A stretch of DNA of 64,000 bases from DASPHG01 sp963849605 (GCA_963849605.1 CAWKHX010000015.1:434001-498000); one strand, 5' to 3'. Positions 1 through 9,204 are shown, numbered from the stretch's first letter. The notes: generated by a model from the sequence alone, not told the origin. Program-made: numbers and translations.

Positions 1-35
1 GTTAGGCCCCCGGCCGCATCCGTAGGCTCCCGCCG

Positions 36-1128
36 ATGCTGGAGCTCGTCTTCTGGATCGCCGCTGGGCTGCTCGTGTACACGCACGTCGGCTATCCGGT
101 GCTGCTCCGGCTTCTCGCTCGGAGAGAGCAGCGTGTCCCCGCCGCCGGTGAGCTGCCGAGCGTCTCGCTGATCGTCGCCGCGCACGACGAGGAGGAGGTG
201 ATCGACCGCCGCGTCCAGAACGCCCTCGCGCTCGATTACCCGCGCGACCGCCTCGAGCTGATCGTCAGCTCGGACGGCTCGACCGACGCGACGGTCGAGC
301 GCGCACGCGCCGCCGGCGCCGATCTCGTCCTGGATCTGCCGCGCGGCGGGAAGATTCGCGCCCAGGACGCAGCGGTCGAGCGGGCCAGCGGCCAGATCGT
401 CGCGTTCTCGGATGCGAACGCCTACTGGGAGCAGGACGCCCTGCGCGCCCTCGTCGGGCCGTTCGGCGATCCGGACGTCGGCTACGTCTGCGGCCAGGTC
501 CGCTTCGTCGACGAGGCGGGCACGAACATGGAGGGGCTGTACTGGCGCTACGAGATGTCGATCCGCACGCTGGAGTCGCGCCTCGCGGGCGTGACCGGTG
601 GCAACGGCGCGATCTACGCGGTCCGCAGGGACGACTACCTCGTGGTCGACCCGCGCATGGGCCACGATCTGTCGTTCCCGTTCAACATGGTCAAGCGCGG
701 GCGCCGGCCCGTCTACGAGTCGCGCGCGCTGGCCACGGAGAAGATGGTCCCGACCATCGAGGGCGAGTTCGCCCGCAAGCGGCGCATGATGGGCCACGGG
801 TGGCTGATCGTCCTGCGCGGCGGCCTCCTATCACCGCGCGGCTATGGGCCCGTCTACGCGTTCGAGATCTTCAGCCACCGGGTGCTGCGGTATCTATCCC
901 CGTTCCTGCACCTCGTGGCGCTGGGAGCGAACATCGCGCTGGTCGGCGAGGGTGCGCTGTACGTGGTGACGCTCGCGATCCAGCTCGGCCCTCCTGCTGG
1001 GCGCGCTCGTCGGCGTGCGGATCGCCCGCTACTACGTCCTCATGACCGCATCGCTCGCGGCGGGCCTGTGGGACTGGCTGCGGCGCGGGACGCCCGCCGA
1101 GTGGGAGAAGGCGGAGGGCACGCGATGA
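36..1128 (+). CDS. Family 2 glycosyltransferase, apparent frameshift near the C-terminus
   Basis: Membrane glycosyltransferase of the GT2 (GT-A fold) type, expected to add sugars in exopolysaccharide assembly. An N-terminal membrane helix (residues 4-25) precedes the GT2 core: the nucleotide-binding start (VSLIVAAHDEEE), SSDGSTD near residue 80, FSDAN near 130, and a C-terminal hydrophobic segment. The frame is broken at about 982-990. The hydrophobic tail continues one frame later (ALLLGALVGVRIARYY) and ends at TGA 1126-1128, overlapping the ATG of the next gene. One extra base in the run around 984-989 explains this. Read without correction, the two genes look like one 557-residue fusion, which I do not believe. 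The family call is firm; donor and acceptor sugars are unknown. Confidence 0.8.
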
Positions 1129-1709
1129 GCAGGCTTGCCGCCGCGGTAGCCGTTGTCGTCACGTCGCCGATCTTGCTGGCGGCGATGCTGGCGATCAGGA
1201 TCGAGTCCGCGGGCTCTCCGATCTACCGGCAGCGGCGGGTCGGCAAAAACGGCGAGCCGTTCGAGATGTACAAGCTGCGCACGATGGTCGCCGACGCGGA
1301 GTTCATGGGCGACGGCCTTGCGGTGAACCGCGGTGACCCGCGCATCACGCGCGTGGGCGCGTTTCTCCGGCGCTACTCGATCGACGAGCTGCCGAACCTC
1401 ATCAACGTGATCCGCGGCGAGATGGCGTTCGTCGGGCCCAGGCCGACGATCCAGGCGCAGGTCGATCAGTACACCGAGCACCAGCTTCGGCGGCTCGAGG
1501 TGAAGCCCGGCCTCACCGGGTGGGCTCAGATCAACGGCAGGGCTTCGCTGCCGTGGGCCGAGCGGATCGAGCTCGACGTCTGGTACGTCGACCACAAGGC
1601 GCGGCGGCTCGACCTGAAGATCATGCTGAAGACGGCGCGCATGCTCACAACCGGGCACGGCATCTACAAGGGCGGGACAGGCGGATGGACGGGTCCGACC
1701 GCGACGTAG
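1125..1709 (+). CDS. Undecaprenyl-phosphate sugar phosphotransferase (bacterial sugar transferase family)
   Basis: Small sugar-phosphate transferase of 194 residues that should start glycan assembly by moving a sugar-1-phosphate from a UDP-sugar to undecaprenyl phosphate at the membrane. One N-terminal helix is followed by the family blocks: YRQRRVGKNGEPFEMYKLRTM, then RYSIDELPNLINVIRGEM, FVGPRP, and KPGLTGWAQINGR. The catalytic Asp-Glu pair of the family lies in the DELPN block. It is the short WcaJ/PglC-like form with no extra membrane domain. ATG at 1125 overlaps the stop of the glycosyltransferase (ATGA), so the two are probably translationally coupled. The 3' end overlaps the ATP-grasp gene by 25 bases. 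Confidence 0.88.
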   Translation: MSRLAAAVAVVVTSPILLAAMLAIRIESAGSPIYRQRRVGKNGEPFEMYKLRTMVADAEFMGDGLAVNRGDPRITRVGAFLRRYSIDELPNLINVIRGEMAFVGPRPTIQAQVDQYTEHQLRRLEVKPGLTGWAQINGRASLPWAERIELDVWYVDHKARRLDLKIMLKTARMLTTGHGIYKGGTGGWTGPTAT

Positions 1710-2677
1710 CCGTCCTGCTCACGGGGGTCGGCAAGCGCTACGACATCGTCAGCGCGTTCGCCGAGCACGCCTTCGTGATCGCTGCGGATCCGAGCCCGCT
1801 CGCGCCCGCTCAGTACGCCGCCGACGTTCGCGTCGCACCGCCGCCGATCGATGACCCGGGTTACGTCCCGTTCCTGGAGAAGCTCGTCGCGGAGCACGAC
1901 GTGAAGGCCGTCGTCCCGCTGACCGACCTCGACCTCGAGGTGCTCGCGCGCTCGGAGCTGCCGGCGTTCGTGCCCGCGCCCGAGATCTGCCGCGCGACCT
2001 ACGACAAGTACGAGGCGCACACCCTGCTGCTCTCGCACGGGCTGCCGAGCCCGCCGACCGTCCTGCCCGGCGAGGAGCCGGACTCCTACCCGGTGATGGT
2101 CAAGCCGCGGCGCGGTTCCGGCGCCCGCTCGATTCACCCTGCCGCAGACCGGGCGCAGATGGAGTTCTTCGTCGACTACATCGACGAGCCCGTGATGGTC
2201 CAGCGGCTGATGGGCGGCGACGAGTTCTCGATCGACATCCTCGGCGACCTCGACGGCCGCTGCCTCAACGCGATCCCGCGCACGATGATCGAGTCACGTG
2301 GCGGCGAGTCGATCAAGGGCACGGTGATCGACGACCCGGAGCTCGTGGATCTCGGCCGGCGCGTCGGCGAGGCGCTCGGCGTGCGCGGCCCCTGCACGGT
2401 GCAGGCGTTCCGCGACCCGGAGATCGGGCTCGGCATCACGGACGTCAACACGCGCTTCGGCGGCGCCTTTCCCGCGCCGATGTACGCGGCGCTTCCCGGC
2501 CGCACCTATCCCGAGCTGATCGTCCGGCTCGCGCGCGGCGAGCGGGTCGAGCCGCACGTCGGCGAGTTCCGCGCAGGGCACACGTTCACGCGCTGGTTCT
2601 GGCAGGTCGAGCTCGACGAGCGGTTCGAGCCGACGGGGCGTGACATCACGCGCGACGGGCCGCGGCCGCCGCGCTAG
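1685..2677 (+). CDS. ATP-grasp family protein (CarB-like ligase)
   Basis: Predicted ATP-dependent carboxylate-amine ligase of 330 residues. It has the pre-ATP-grasp fold (LLTGVGKRYDIV, LTDLDLE), the ATP-binding lysine region VMVKPRRGSGARSI, and the metal-binding end of the fold at DVNTRFGGAFP. Such genes are frequent in polysaccharide loci, where the substrate is usually unknown. The frame is open further upstream, but ATG 1685 is the first sensible start, 25 bases inside the sugar transferase. Its TAG stop is shared with the convergent amidase gene through the tetranucleotide CTAG at 2674-2677. Confidence 0.75.
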   Translation: MDGSDRDVAVLLTGVGKRYDIVSAFAEHAFVIAADPSPLAPAQYAADVRVAPPPIDDPGYVPFLEKLVAEHDVKAVVPLTDLDLEVLARSELPAFVPAPEICRATYDKYEAHTLLLSHGLPSPPTVLPGEEPDSYPVMVKPRRGSGARSIHPAADRAQMEFFVDYIDEPVMVQRLMGGDEFSIDILGDLDGRCLNAIPRTMIESRGGESIKGTVIDDPELVDLGRRVGEALGVRGPCTVQAFRDPEIGLGITDVNTRFGGAFPAPMYAALPGRTYPELIVRLARGERVEPHVGEFRAGHTFTRWFWQVELDERFEPTGRDITRDGPRPPR

Positions 2678-4389
2678 AACGGGATGAGCGGGTCCGTCAC
2701 GGTGACCTCGACGTACGGCGAGGTGGCGGGCGCGTTGACGTCGTCACCTGCGAACCGCACCGACAGCCGGTAGTCGCCCGCCTCGTCGAAGCCCGGCCGC
2801 TTTGTGAAGACGCCGTGGTCGGCCTCCACCGGCTTGCGCGCGATGCGGTGCCAGCTGCCGTCGTCGTCTCGCTCGATCACCAGCTTGAGCCCCTCCGACT
2901 TCGAGGGCGTGATCGTGCCGCTCAGGTCGACGCGCTCGCCAGTCTCCGCGCTCGTCGTCGAGGTGTCGAGCGTCAACAGCGGTGCGACGGTCACGACGAC
3001 GCCGTCGCCGCGGAAGGGTCTGTAGGTGCCATCGCCGGCGAATTCCCAGCGCAGGATCTTGTTGTGCTTGAAGCGCGCCGTGGCGTCGAAGTCGCCCTCG
3101 GCGTCGGTGACCCCCTCGTCGAACGGCTGCCAGCCGGTGCGACGCAGCCGCTGGAGCTCGACGGGCACTCCCGAGACGGGTGACCCGAACTCGTCCGTGA
3201 GGACGCCGGTGAACGTCAGCTCGTCGGGCGAGTACGTGACGAGCTCGGGGAGCTCCGCCGTCATCAGCACCTTCGCCCCGGTCGGACGGCTCTCGCCGAC
3301 GCGCTCGCGCAGGTCGGAGAGCTGGTAGTAGAGCTGCTCTCCCGGGCACGCCGTCAGGCCCGTGTCGCGGTGGCCGACGATGTGCGGGAAGCGGCGCGTG
3401 TAGCCGTGCGGGTAGCGCGCCGACGAGCCGCCGGCCGACGTCATCCTCACCGTCCCGGTCGTGCGGACGCCGTGGTTCGGCAGCTTCCAGGCGATCAGCC
3501 GCGCCATTGCGACGATCGCGGCCTCGCTCTGCGGCGTCTCGGTGAACTCGCCGAGGTTCGCGATGCCGGTGGTCTGCGAGTTGTAGCCCTGCGCGTGGGC
3601 GCCGACGACGGCCTCGTCGATCCCGCCGTCGCGGCCCTCCCAGATCCGCCCGAAGCGGTCGACCACGAAGTTGTAGCCAATGTCGTTCCAGCCGTTCGTG
3701 TTGCGATGGAAGCGGCATACGGCGAGGATCGCGGCCGGCGCCTGGTCGCGCGTGTACTCGTTCGCGGTGACCGTGTGGTGGACGACGGCCGCGCGAACCC
3801 GGCCATAGCTGACCCCGCGCGTCGGGCACTGGTCGCCGCCCCATTCGGCACGCGTGTGGATGCGCGGTTGCGATGTCGAGGCGCCAAAGGCCGGTGCGAT
3901 GCTCACCACGGCCGCGTGCGCGACCTGGCGCAATCGGTTCAGCAGACGGTCCTGGGCGGTCGCGGTCCCGGTGGTGTTGACGAAGTGGAGCTCGAGCCCG
4001 GGCACCCGGTGCGACATCCGGTACTGGACCCAGTCGGCCTCGCCGACCCACACGGGCGCCGACGTGGACCTGCGCTGCCCGTGGCGAGCGTCGCCGTTCG
4101 CCGGCGTCCACCGAGTCCAATCGTCACCGTCCTTGCGCGCGCGCAGCGCGATCGCCGGATCGCCGCTGCCTTCCCATGACAGGCCCACGAGGTTGAACCG
4201 CTTCGGCGTGTGCAGCGGCGGCGACACGAACCCGCTGTGCGCCGCCACGCCCGCGGGCGGGGGTGGCGCGTCAAGCTCGAACTCGACGACATCGGGAACG
4301 AAGGGGCGGGTGCTCAGGGCCGGTGCGGCAAGCGCGACGGCGGCGCCCAGGACGAGCGCGGCGGCTGTTCCGAGGACGAGGCGCAGCAT
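2674..4389 (-). CDS. Secreted N-acetylmuramoyl-L-alanine amidase, peptidoglycan recognition protein family
   Basis: Exported cell-wall amidase of 571 residues. A signal peptide (about residues 1-22, ending in an Ala-rich stretch) leads to a PGRP/amidase-2 domain at about 175-365. Visible zinc ligands are the histidine in AAVVHHTVT (near 203) and the H and C of GHRDTGLTACPG (about 337-347). GYNFVVDRFGRIWEGR is a strong family signature. The C-terminal 200 residues look like two Ig-like or bacterial adhesion-type beta domains (TGVLTDEFGSPVSGVPV and LSGTITPSKS), perhaps for wall binding. Convergent with the ATP-grasp gene. Confidence 0.88.
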   Translation of the reverse strand: MLRLVLGTAAALVLGAAVALAAPALSTRPFVPDVVEFELDAPPPPAGVAAHSGFVSPPLHTPKRFNLVGLSWEGSGDPAIALRARKDGDDWTRWTPANGDARHGQRRSTSAPVWVGEADWVQYRMSHRVPGLELHFVNTTGTATAQDRLLNRLRQVAHAAVVSIAPAFGASTSQPRIHTRAEWGGDQCPTRGVSYGRVRAAVVHHTVTANEYTRDQAPAAILAVCRFHRNTNGWNDIGYNFVVDRFGRIWEGRDGGIDEAVVGAHAQGYNSQTTGIANLGEFTETPQSEAAIVAMARLIAWKLPNHGVRTTGTVRMTSAGGSSARYPHGYTRRFPHIVGHRDTGLTACPGEQLYYQLSDLRERVGESRPTGAKVLMTAELPELVTYSPDELTFTGVLTDEFGSPVSGVPVELQRLRRTGWQPFDEGVTDAEGDFDATARFKHNKILRWEFAGDGTYRPFRGDGVVVTVAPLLTLDTSTTSAETGERVDLSGTITPSKSEGLKLVIERDDDGSWHRIARKPVEADHGVFTKRPGFDEAGDYRLSVRFAGDDVNAPATSPYVEVTVTDPLIPF

Positions 4390-4468
4390 TCAGATCGGAA
4401 CACGACGACATCGGCTCCGATGCGCCCGACCCTACTGCGATTACGCCACTTTGCAGCGGGTTTACTCG

Positions 4469-5209
4469 TTATGGGACGAACTCGGGCGCCTTGTCCCGGT
4501 ACTTCTCCTTGAACGCGCGGATCGCGTCCCAGGTGTTCTCGTTCACGTCCTTGCAGCGCAGGATGTGGCCGGTGGTGTCGCCCACCCACGCCGAAACGGC
4601 GAAAGGCTGCTTCAGCTCTGCGCGCGGCAGCATGATCACGTGGTAGGGGTCCTCTTCGTAGAGGGCCTTGAACTGCGCCAGCTGGTCGCTTGTCAGGTCG
4701 GGCCGCAGCCAGATCAAGATCCGGCCGTGCTCGAGCGCGTGCACCGTGTGCGTGATCGGGGGCGCGTCCTCGTAGATCCCGTCCTCGATCGGCACCTGGT
4801 AGTGGCGGCCGAGCGCCGGCGGCTCCGACTTGTACTTGATGACCTCGTCGGGATCGGCCGTGTGGATCCCCTTGGGATCGTCGTAGGGGTGATCCACGAT
4901 CGTCTCGTCCGTGCAGCCCGCCGCCTTCATCGCGACGGCCAGGTCCGCCTCCTTCTGAGCCGGGATCTCGCCGCCGTCCGGGTACGAGACATGTGCGGCG
5001 GTGCTGCCGGGTCCGCCGCCACTGGTGGTTCCGTCGTCGTCGCCGCCCGCAAGCACGACCGCCAGCAGCGCTCCGATGATCCCGAGCACCAGGATCGAGG
5101 CGACCACGATGCCGATCAGCCGTTTGCGCGCCGCGGCCTGGGCCGCCGCCTGCTCCTTGGCGAGGCGCTCGCGCTTGAGCGCCTCCTTCTGCTCCTTGCG
5201 GCTCGACAT
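4469..5209 (-). CDS. DUF3105 membrane-anchored protein
   Basis: Protein of 246 residues: a charged N-terminal coil (EQKEALKRERLAKEQAAA), one membrane helix at about 30-52, a short Gly/Ser linker, and an exported DUF3105 domain carrying GRHYQVPIEDGIYEDAPP and THTVHALEHGRI. DUF3105 proteins are widespread in actinobacteria and have no established function. It lies 6 bases downstream of the alpha/beta hydrolase gene, so the two are probably cotranscribed. The 79 bases separating it from the amidase hold nothing I can name. Confidence 0.8.
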   Translation of the reverse strand: MSSRKEQKEALKRERLAKEQAAAQAAARKRLIGIVVASILVLGIIGALLAVVLAGGDDDGTTSGGGPGSTAAHVSYPDGGEIPAQKEADLAVAMKAAGCTDETIVDHPYDDPKGIHTADPDEVIKYKSEPPALGRHYQVPIEDGIYEDAPPITHTVHALEHGRILIWLRPDLTSDQLAQFKALYEEDPYHVIMLPRAELKQPFAVSAWVGDTTGHILRCKDVNENTWDAIRAFKEKYRDKAPEFVP

Positions 5210-5215
5210 GCTCGG

Positions 5216-6055
5216 CTAGGCGACCCGCCGGTCGGGAGCCGCGGCCGGCCTCCAGCACTCGTCCACGAACGCGGCGATCTCATCCGTCAGGCGGGCGGGC
5301 GCTAGCCGCAGCTCCAGCAACGAGCTCGCCTCGAGCATGCGGCCGTTCCGGAGCTCGCGCACGAGCATGTCGGCGTCCGAGAAGGGGTGGATCGGGTCGC
5401 GCGGATGCCCGAGCACGAGCGCTCGCGTCTCGATCCGGGCGCGCTCTGAACGCGGCGGCGCGACGCGGCCGAAGAAGAGTCCCTGCAGCACGGCGGCCGA
5501 CGGCGCCGGGTCGCGGCTGATCCAGTCGAGTCCGGTGTCGGTGAGATGCGACAGGCCGCGCGGCGCGAGCCGGGCGAGCCGGCTGATCATGCGCGTGACC
5601 GGCGCGCCGAAGGTGAGGCTCACGAGCAGCGGGGTGAAGGCCAGCGCGCAGCCGAGAAGCGCGTTGTCGAGCACGGGCATCTCGACGACGATGCCCCGGA
5701 GCCTGTCCGGCGCCGCGGCGGCGACCTCGAGCGTCACGTTCGCGCCGAGCGAGGTGCCACCGACGACCGCCTCGTCGAGCCCGAGGTGGTCGAGCAGCGC
5801 GACCGCCTGCTGGCCGAACGTCGGCATCGAGTAGCGCCACATGTCGCGCGGCTGGTCCGAGTCGCCGTGCCCGAGCAGGTCGAGCGTGTAGACGTGGTTG
5901 CCGCGTGCCGCCAGCTCCTCGGCGAGCGGGCGGTGCATGAGGCGTGGCAGCAGGAGCCCCGGAAGCAGGACGAGATGCCGCGGCCCGGAGCCGAATTCGT
6001 CATAGACGAGGCGGAAACCCTCGTGAGTGAAGCTGCCTACGCGGGGCTCAGCCAT
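5216..6055 (-). CDS. Alpha/beta-fold hydrolase
   Basis: Cytoplasmic alpha/beta hydrolase of 279 residues. It shows the oxyanion region LLPGLLLP, the HGDS loop after strand 4, and a nucleophile elbow GGTSLGAN (GxSxG variant) near residue 95. A C-terminal segment ALVLGHPRDPIHPFSDAD carries the acidic member of the triad. I chose ATG 6055, starting MAEPRVGSF. A GTG seven codons upstream is possible, but neither start has a clear ribosome site. Substrate unknown. Upstream partner of the DUF3105 gene. Confidence 0.8.
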   Translation of the reverse strand: MAEPRVGSFTHEGFRLVYDEFGSGPRHLVLLPGLLLPRLMHRPLAEELAARGNHVYTLDLLGHGDSDQPRDMWRYSMPTFGQQAVALLDHLGLDEAVVGGTSLGANVTLEVAAAAPDRLRGIVVEMPVLDNALLGCALAFTPLLVSLTFGAPVTRMISRLARLAPRGLSHLTDTGLDWISRDPAPSAAVLQGLFFGRVAPPRSERARIETRALVLGHPRDPIHPFSDADMLVRELRNGRMLEASSLLELRLAPARLTDEIAAFVDECWRPAAAPDRRVA

Positions 6056-6124
6056 GCGGGCAGGCAGGATAACCACTCAACCTCCCCCGCCCGGGCCGCG
6101 TTTGTCCGGTGGGCGCCCGAAATG

Positions 6125-6153
6125 TTTCCGAAAAAGGTCTTTAGGCCGATAAT
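6125..6153 (+). promoter_or_regulatory. Sigma-A-type promoter giving a leaderless sigma-factor mRNA
   Basis: TTTCCG at 6125-6130, a 17-base spacer, then GATAAT at 6148-6153. A start seven bases past the -10 box falls on the A of ATG 6160. No Shine-Dalgarno sequence precedes that ATG, which fits a leaderless transcript. Inferred from sequence only. Confidence 0.5.
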
Positions 6154-6159
6154 GCGTTC

Positions 6160-7623
6160 ATGGAGGCACACTCGTTCGCTCGTTCGGATGGCGGACTCAC
6201 GCTCCCGCGGTCGCGGAAGCTCCTCGTGGCGTTCAAGGATGAACGGCTCGTCGCTCAGCTCAGGCGCGGCAACGACGCGGCGTTCGAGGTGCTCTACGAC
6301 CGCCATCACGCTGCGGTCCTCTCTTACTGCCGGCACATGCTCGGCTCACGTGATGAGGCCGAGGACGCCCTTCAGCAGGCCTTCGTCTCCGCCCACGCCG
6401 ACATCGTCTCCACGGACAAGCCGATCCGCTTCAAGGCCTGGATCTTCACGATCGCGCGCAACCGCTGCCTCTCGATCCTGCGCGCCCGGCGCGAGCAGCC
6501 GACCGAGCACGTCGAGCATGTGTCGACCGCCGGCCTCGGAGAAGAGGTCCAGCACCGCGCGGAGCTCAAGGAGCTACTCGCGGACATGCACGAGCTGCCC
6601 GATGACCAGCGCGCCGCGCTCATCCTGTCGGAGCTCGGCGACCTGTCGCACGCCGAGGTGGCCGAGGTCATCGACTGCGAGGTCACGAAGGTGAAGTCGC
6701 TTGTCTTCCAGGCACGGTCGGGGCTGATGGAGCGCCGGCAGGCCCGCGAGACGCCGTGTCAGGAGATCCGCGAGCAGCTCGCGACGCTCCGCGGCGGCTC
6801 CCTGCGCCGCGGTCCGCTGCGCAGGCACCTCAAGGCCTGCCCCGGCTGCGCCGAGTTCAGGATCGAGGTCCGGCGCCAGCGCCAGCTGGTCGCGGCCGTC
6901 CTTCCGGTCGTGCCGACGCTCGCGCTCCGGGACAACGCGCTCGCGGCGGTCGGCATCAGCGCGAGCACCGCGGGCGGCGGCGTGCTGGCCGGCGGCGGCG
7001 CCGGTGCCGTGGTGGCCGCCAAGGCCGGCGTCGCGAAGGTCGCCGTGATCGCAGCGGCCACGACCGGAACCGTCGGCGGTGCGGTCGCCCTGGAGCAGAC
7101 GACGACCGGCGGCGGGAACCCCGCCCGTGGCGGCGACACGCAGTCCGAAGGCGCTGGGGCGGTCTCGGGGGCGGAACGGGCCAGCGAGGTCGCTAGGGAC
7201 GGCTCCGCCGTCGGCGGCGACGGTCCCGCCGATCAGCAGACCACGAGCGACGGGCGCGCCTATGGCAAGGACGGCGTGAGCGACGCGAACTCGCAGGGAT
7301 TCGACCCGGTCCAGGGCGAGTCGAACGGGGAGCGCGCGAAGGAGTTCGCCGACGGGCGCGGCCAGGGGCAGCAGATCTCAGCGGAGAAGCGCGAGGTCGC
7401 GCACGGGGGGTCCAATCCGAATGCCGGGCCGAAGCCGAAGGCGGGCTCTGCTCCCGGGAAGCCCGAGACCCCCGCGCCGCAGAACGACAAGCCGAAGCCG
7501 GACGGGAAGCCCGAGCTCGCTCCGCTTCTCCCGGTGGTTCCGGAGCTCACTCCGCCGGAGCGCGGCGCTCAGGCCGAGTCTCGCGGCCCGAAGCCGCGAG
7601 ACGACACCAACACGCAGCCCTAG
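6160..7623 (+). CDS. ECF sigma factor fused to a zinc-binding and transmembrane tail
   Basis: RNA polymerase sigma-70 family ECF protein of 487 residues. Sigma region 2 spans about 28-100 (DEAEDALQQAFVSA, FKAWIFTIARNRCLSILR) and region 4 about 130-190 (DQRAALILSELGDLSHAEVA). Beyond these is an extension. A zf-HC2-like module with HLKACPGC near 224 resembles that of anti-sigma factors. A hydrophobic Gly/Ala-rich segment at about 262-310 could cross the membrane, followed by a long Pro/Lys-rich, probably extracytoplasmic tail. Sensor and sigma factor may thus be one polypeptide, as in known ECF groups with C-terminal extensions. It shares its CTAG stop with the convergent esterase gene. Confidence 0.82.
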   Translation: MEAHSFARSDGGLTLPRSRKLLVAFKDERLVAQLRRGNDAAFEVLYDRHHAAVLSYCRHMLGSRDEAEDALQQAFVSAHADIVSTDKPIRFKAWIFTIARNRCLSILRARREQPTEHVEHVSTAGLGEEVQHRAELKELLADMHELPDDQRAALILSELGDLSHAEVAEVIDCEVTKVKSLVFQARSGLMERRQARETPCQEIREQLATLRGGSLRRGPLRRHLKACPGCAEFRIEVRRQRQLVAAVLPVVPTLALRDNALAAVGISASTAGGGVLAGGGAGAVVAAKAGVAKVAVIAAATTGTVGGAVALEQTTTGGGNPARGGDTQSEGAGAVSGAERASEVARDGSAVGGDGPADQQTTSDGRAYGKDGVSDANSQGFDPVQGESNGERAKEFADGRGQGQQISAEKREVAHGGSNPNAGPKPKAGSAPGKPETPAPQNDKPKPDGKPELAPLLPVVPELTPPERGAQAESRGPKPRDDTNTQP

Positions 7624-8276
7624 CCAGCCGGCTTCAGCACGGCCGGCAGCCATTCCCGGCTGATCTCGGCGAGGTAGCCGGGATCCACAGCGTGCGGCAG
7701 CGGGTACTCGCGGTACGTCACGCCGAGCCCCGCCTGCGTGAGGCGGTCACGCCCATCCCGCCCCCACTCGACGCCGATGATCGGGTCGGACACCCCATGG
7801 CCGATCGCCACGGGCAGTCCGGCGCGGCTCGCGAGGTCGAGCTCGAAGCCGTCGACCGTCGGGATGAAGCCGCTGAGGGCGATGATCCCCGCGGGCGATG
7901 GGCGGCCCGCTCCGAGGCCGAGCGCGTACGACATCACCGCGCCCTGTGAGAACCCTCCGATGACGGTCCGATCGAGTGAGAGGCCCTCGTCCGCGACTGC
8001 CGCGTCCAGCCACGCGCTCGCGGTCGCGTAGGTCGCGTGGAAGGTGTCGTGGTCCGGGAACCCGATGCGCGCCACCGCGTACCAATGCGCGCCGCCGGGC
8101 GGCAGCGACAGCGGGCCCCGCGGGGTGAAGCCCACGAGCCGCCGCTCCGGATCGAGCATGTCGAGCAGCGGGAGGAGGTCGTGCTCGCTGGTCCCGCGGC
8201 CGTGGAACAGGACGAGCGCACCCTCCGGCTCGCGCGCCGCCGGGCGTTTGAGGTAGGCGAGCCCGTCGGCGCTCAT
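7620..8276 (-). CDS. Phospholipase/carboxylesterase family hydrolase
   Basis: Alpha/beta hydrolase of 218 residues. It has LVLFHGRG at the oxyanion hole, the nucleophile elbow GGFSQGAVMS, an acidic residue in GHGVSDPIIGVEWG and a catalytic histidine in YPLPHAVDP. This order matches the carboxylesterase/lysophospholipase (YtpA or dienelactone-hydrolase-like) group. Start at ATG 8276 (MSADGLAY) fits family length; the longer frame upstream is basic, low-complexity read-through. Convergent with the sigma factor and divergent from the PhzF gene 32 bases away. Confidence 0.82.
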   Translation of the reverse strand: MSADGLAYLKRPAAREPEGALVLFHGRGTSEHDLLPLLDMLDPERRLVGFTPRGPLSLPPGGAHWYAVARIGFPDHDTFHATYATASAWLDAAVADEGLSLDRTVIGGFSQGAVMSYALGLGAGRPSPAGIIALSGFIPTVDGFELDLASRAGLPVAIGHGVSDPIIGVEWGRDGRDRLTQAGLGVTYREYPLPHAVDPGYLAEISREWLPAVLKPAG

Positions 8277-8308
8277 CGCGCCGCAGGGTACGCCGTAGGC
8301 TGCGGCGG

Positions 8309-8986
8309 GTGCCTTACCGCCTGGACGTCCTGCGCGTCTTCGTCGCCCCGGACGGGCGCGGCGGCAACCCATTGGGTGTGTTCCTCGAGCCAGGCTCGCT
8401 CGGAGACGCGGACCGGCAGCGGATCGCCACCGACCTCGGCTACAGCGAGACCGTCTTCGTCGACGACCGCGCCAGCGCCCGCCTGCGCATCTTCACCCCT
8501 TCGGTCGAGCTTCCGCTGGCGGGCCACCCGCTCGTGGGAACGTCCTGGCTGCTGCACCGGGAGGGGCCGGCGCCCACGGTCCTGCGGCCGTTGGCGGGCG
8601 ACGTGCCGACGTGGCAGGACGGTGACCTGACCTGGATCCGCGCACATCCCGACACCGCGCCGGACTTCGACCTCGCCGAGCTCGACTCGGCGGCGGCGAT
8701 TGACGCGCTCGAGGGCTCTCCCGACGGCGGCGGCAAGACGGTCGCTTGGGCGTGGATCGACGAGGCGGCCGGGACCATGCGCGTGCGCGCGTTCCTTCCC
8801 GACCTCGGCGTGCCCGAAGACGAGGCCACCGGCTCGGCGGCGCTGCGCCTGTGCGAGGCCGCCGGCCGTCCGATCGAGATCCGACAGGGGTCCGCCTCGG
8901 TGATCGATGCTCGACCTGAAGGCGACGGCACGGTCTCCGTCGGCGGCCGCGTCGAGACGGTCGAGCAGCGGCCCTACGACGCCTAG
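8309..8986 (+). CDS. PhzF-family isomerase, short form
   Basis: PhzF/diaminopimelate-epimerase-like fold protein of 225 residues starting at GTG 8309. Family marks are VFVAPDGRGGNPLGVFLEP, the catalytic-acid region GYSETVFV near residue 50, PLAGHPLVGTSWLL, and EDEATGSAALRLC in the second half. Family members are usually 260-300 residues; here the link between the two lobes is shortened. The substrate of most non-phenazine PhzF proteins is unknown, and there are no phenazine genes nearby. Its stop is immediately followed by the stop of the next, convergent small gene. Confidence 0.82.
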   Translation: MPYRLDVLRVFVAPDGRGGNPLGVFLEPGSLGDADRQRIATDLGYSETVFVDDRASARLRIFTPSVELPLAGHPLVGTSWLLHREGPAPTVLRPLAGDVPTWQDGDLTWIRAHPDTAPDFDLAELDSAAAIDALEGSPDGGGKTVAWAWIDEAAGTMRVRAFLPDLGVPEDEATGSAALRLCEAAGRPIEIRQGSASVIDARPEGDGTVSVGGRVETVEQRPYDA

Positions 8987-9145
8987 CTAGCGCTTCTTCT
9001 TCTCGCGCGGAGGCTTGGGCGGGAACTTCTTGCGCTCGGCCGCAGTCATCTTGCGCACGACGAGGTCGCCGCTGTCGATCTGCTGCTGGATCTCTTCGAG
9101 CTTCGCCTGCCGCTTCTCGTCCTGGCGTTCCTTGGGCGTCTTCAC
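8987..9145 (-). CDS. Small basic protein of 52 residues, unknown function
   Basis: Short, highly charged protein starting MKTPKERQDEKR at GTG 9145, preceded by GGGAA nine bases upstream. A predicted helix (about 3-22) is followed by DSGDLVVRKMTAAERKKFP and a Lys/Pro/Arg tail. The same frame stays open upstream to 9508, but that part is low-complexity and overlaps the transglycosylase gene, so I cut it. The size and charge suggest a nucleic-acid or ribosome-associated protein, but nothing in the sequence proves that. Confidence 0.6.
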   Translation of the reverse strand: MKTPKERQDEKRQAKLEEIQQQIDSGDLVVRKMTAAERKKFPPKPPREKKKR

Positions 9146-9204
9146 GGCTACATCGTTCCCAGACTGGCGGACGGCCAAGCCGACCTGCGGGCGCGGCTCC
9201 AGAG

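Noticed and set aside
36..1709. A single 557-residue glycosyltransferase-sugar transferase fusion
   Set aside because: The middle 45 residues are nonsense, while another frame holds the natural end of the glycosyltransferase with a stop overlapping the sugar transferase ATG. It is two genes with a one-base shift.
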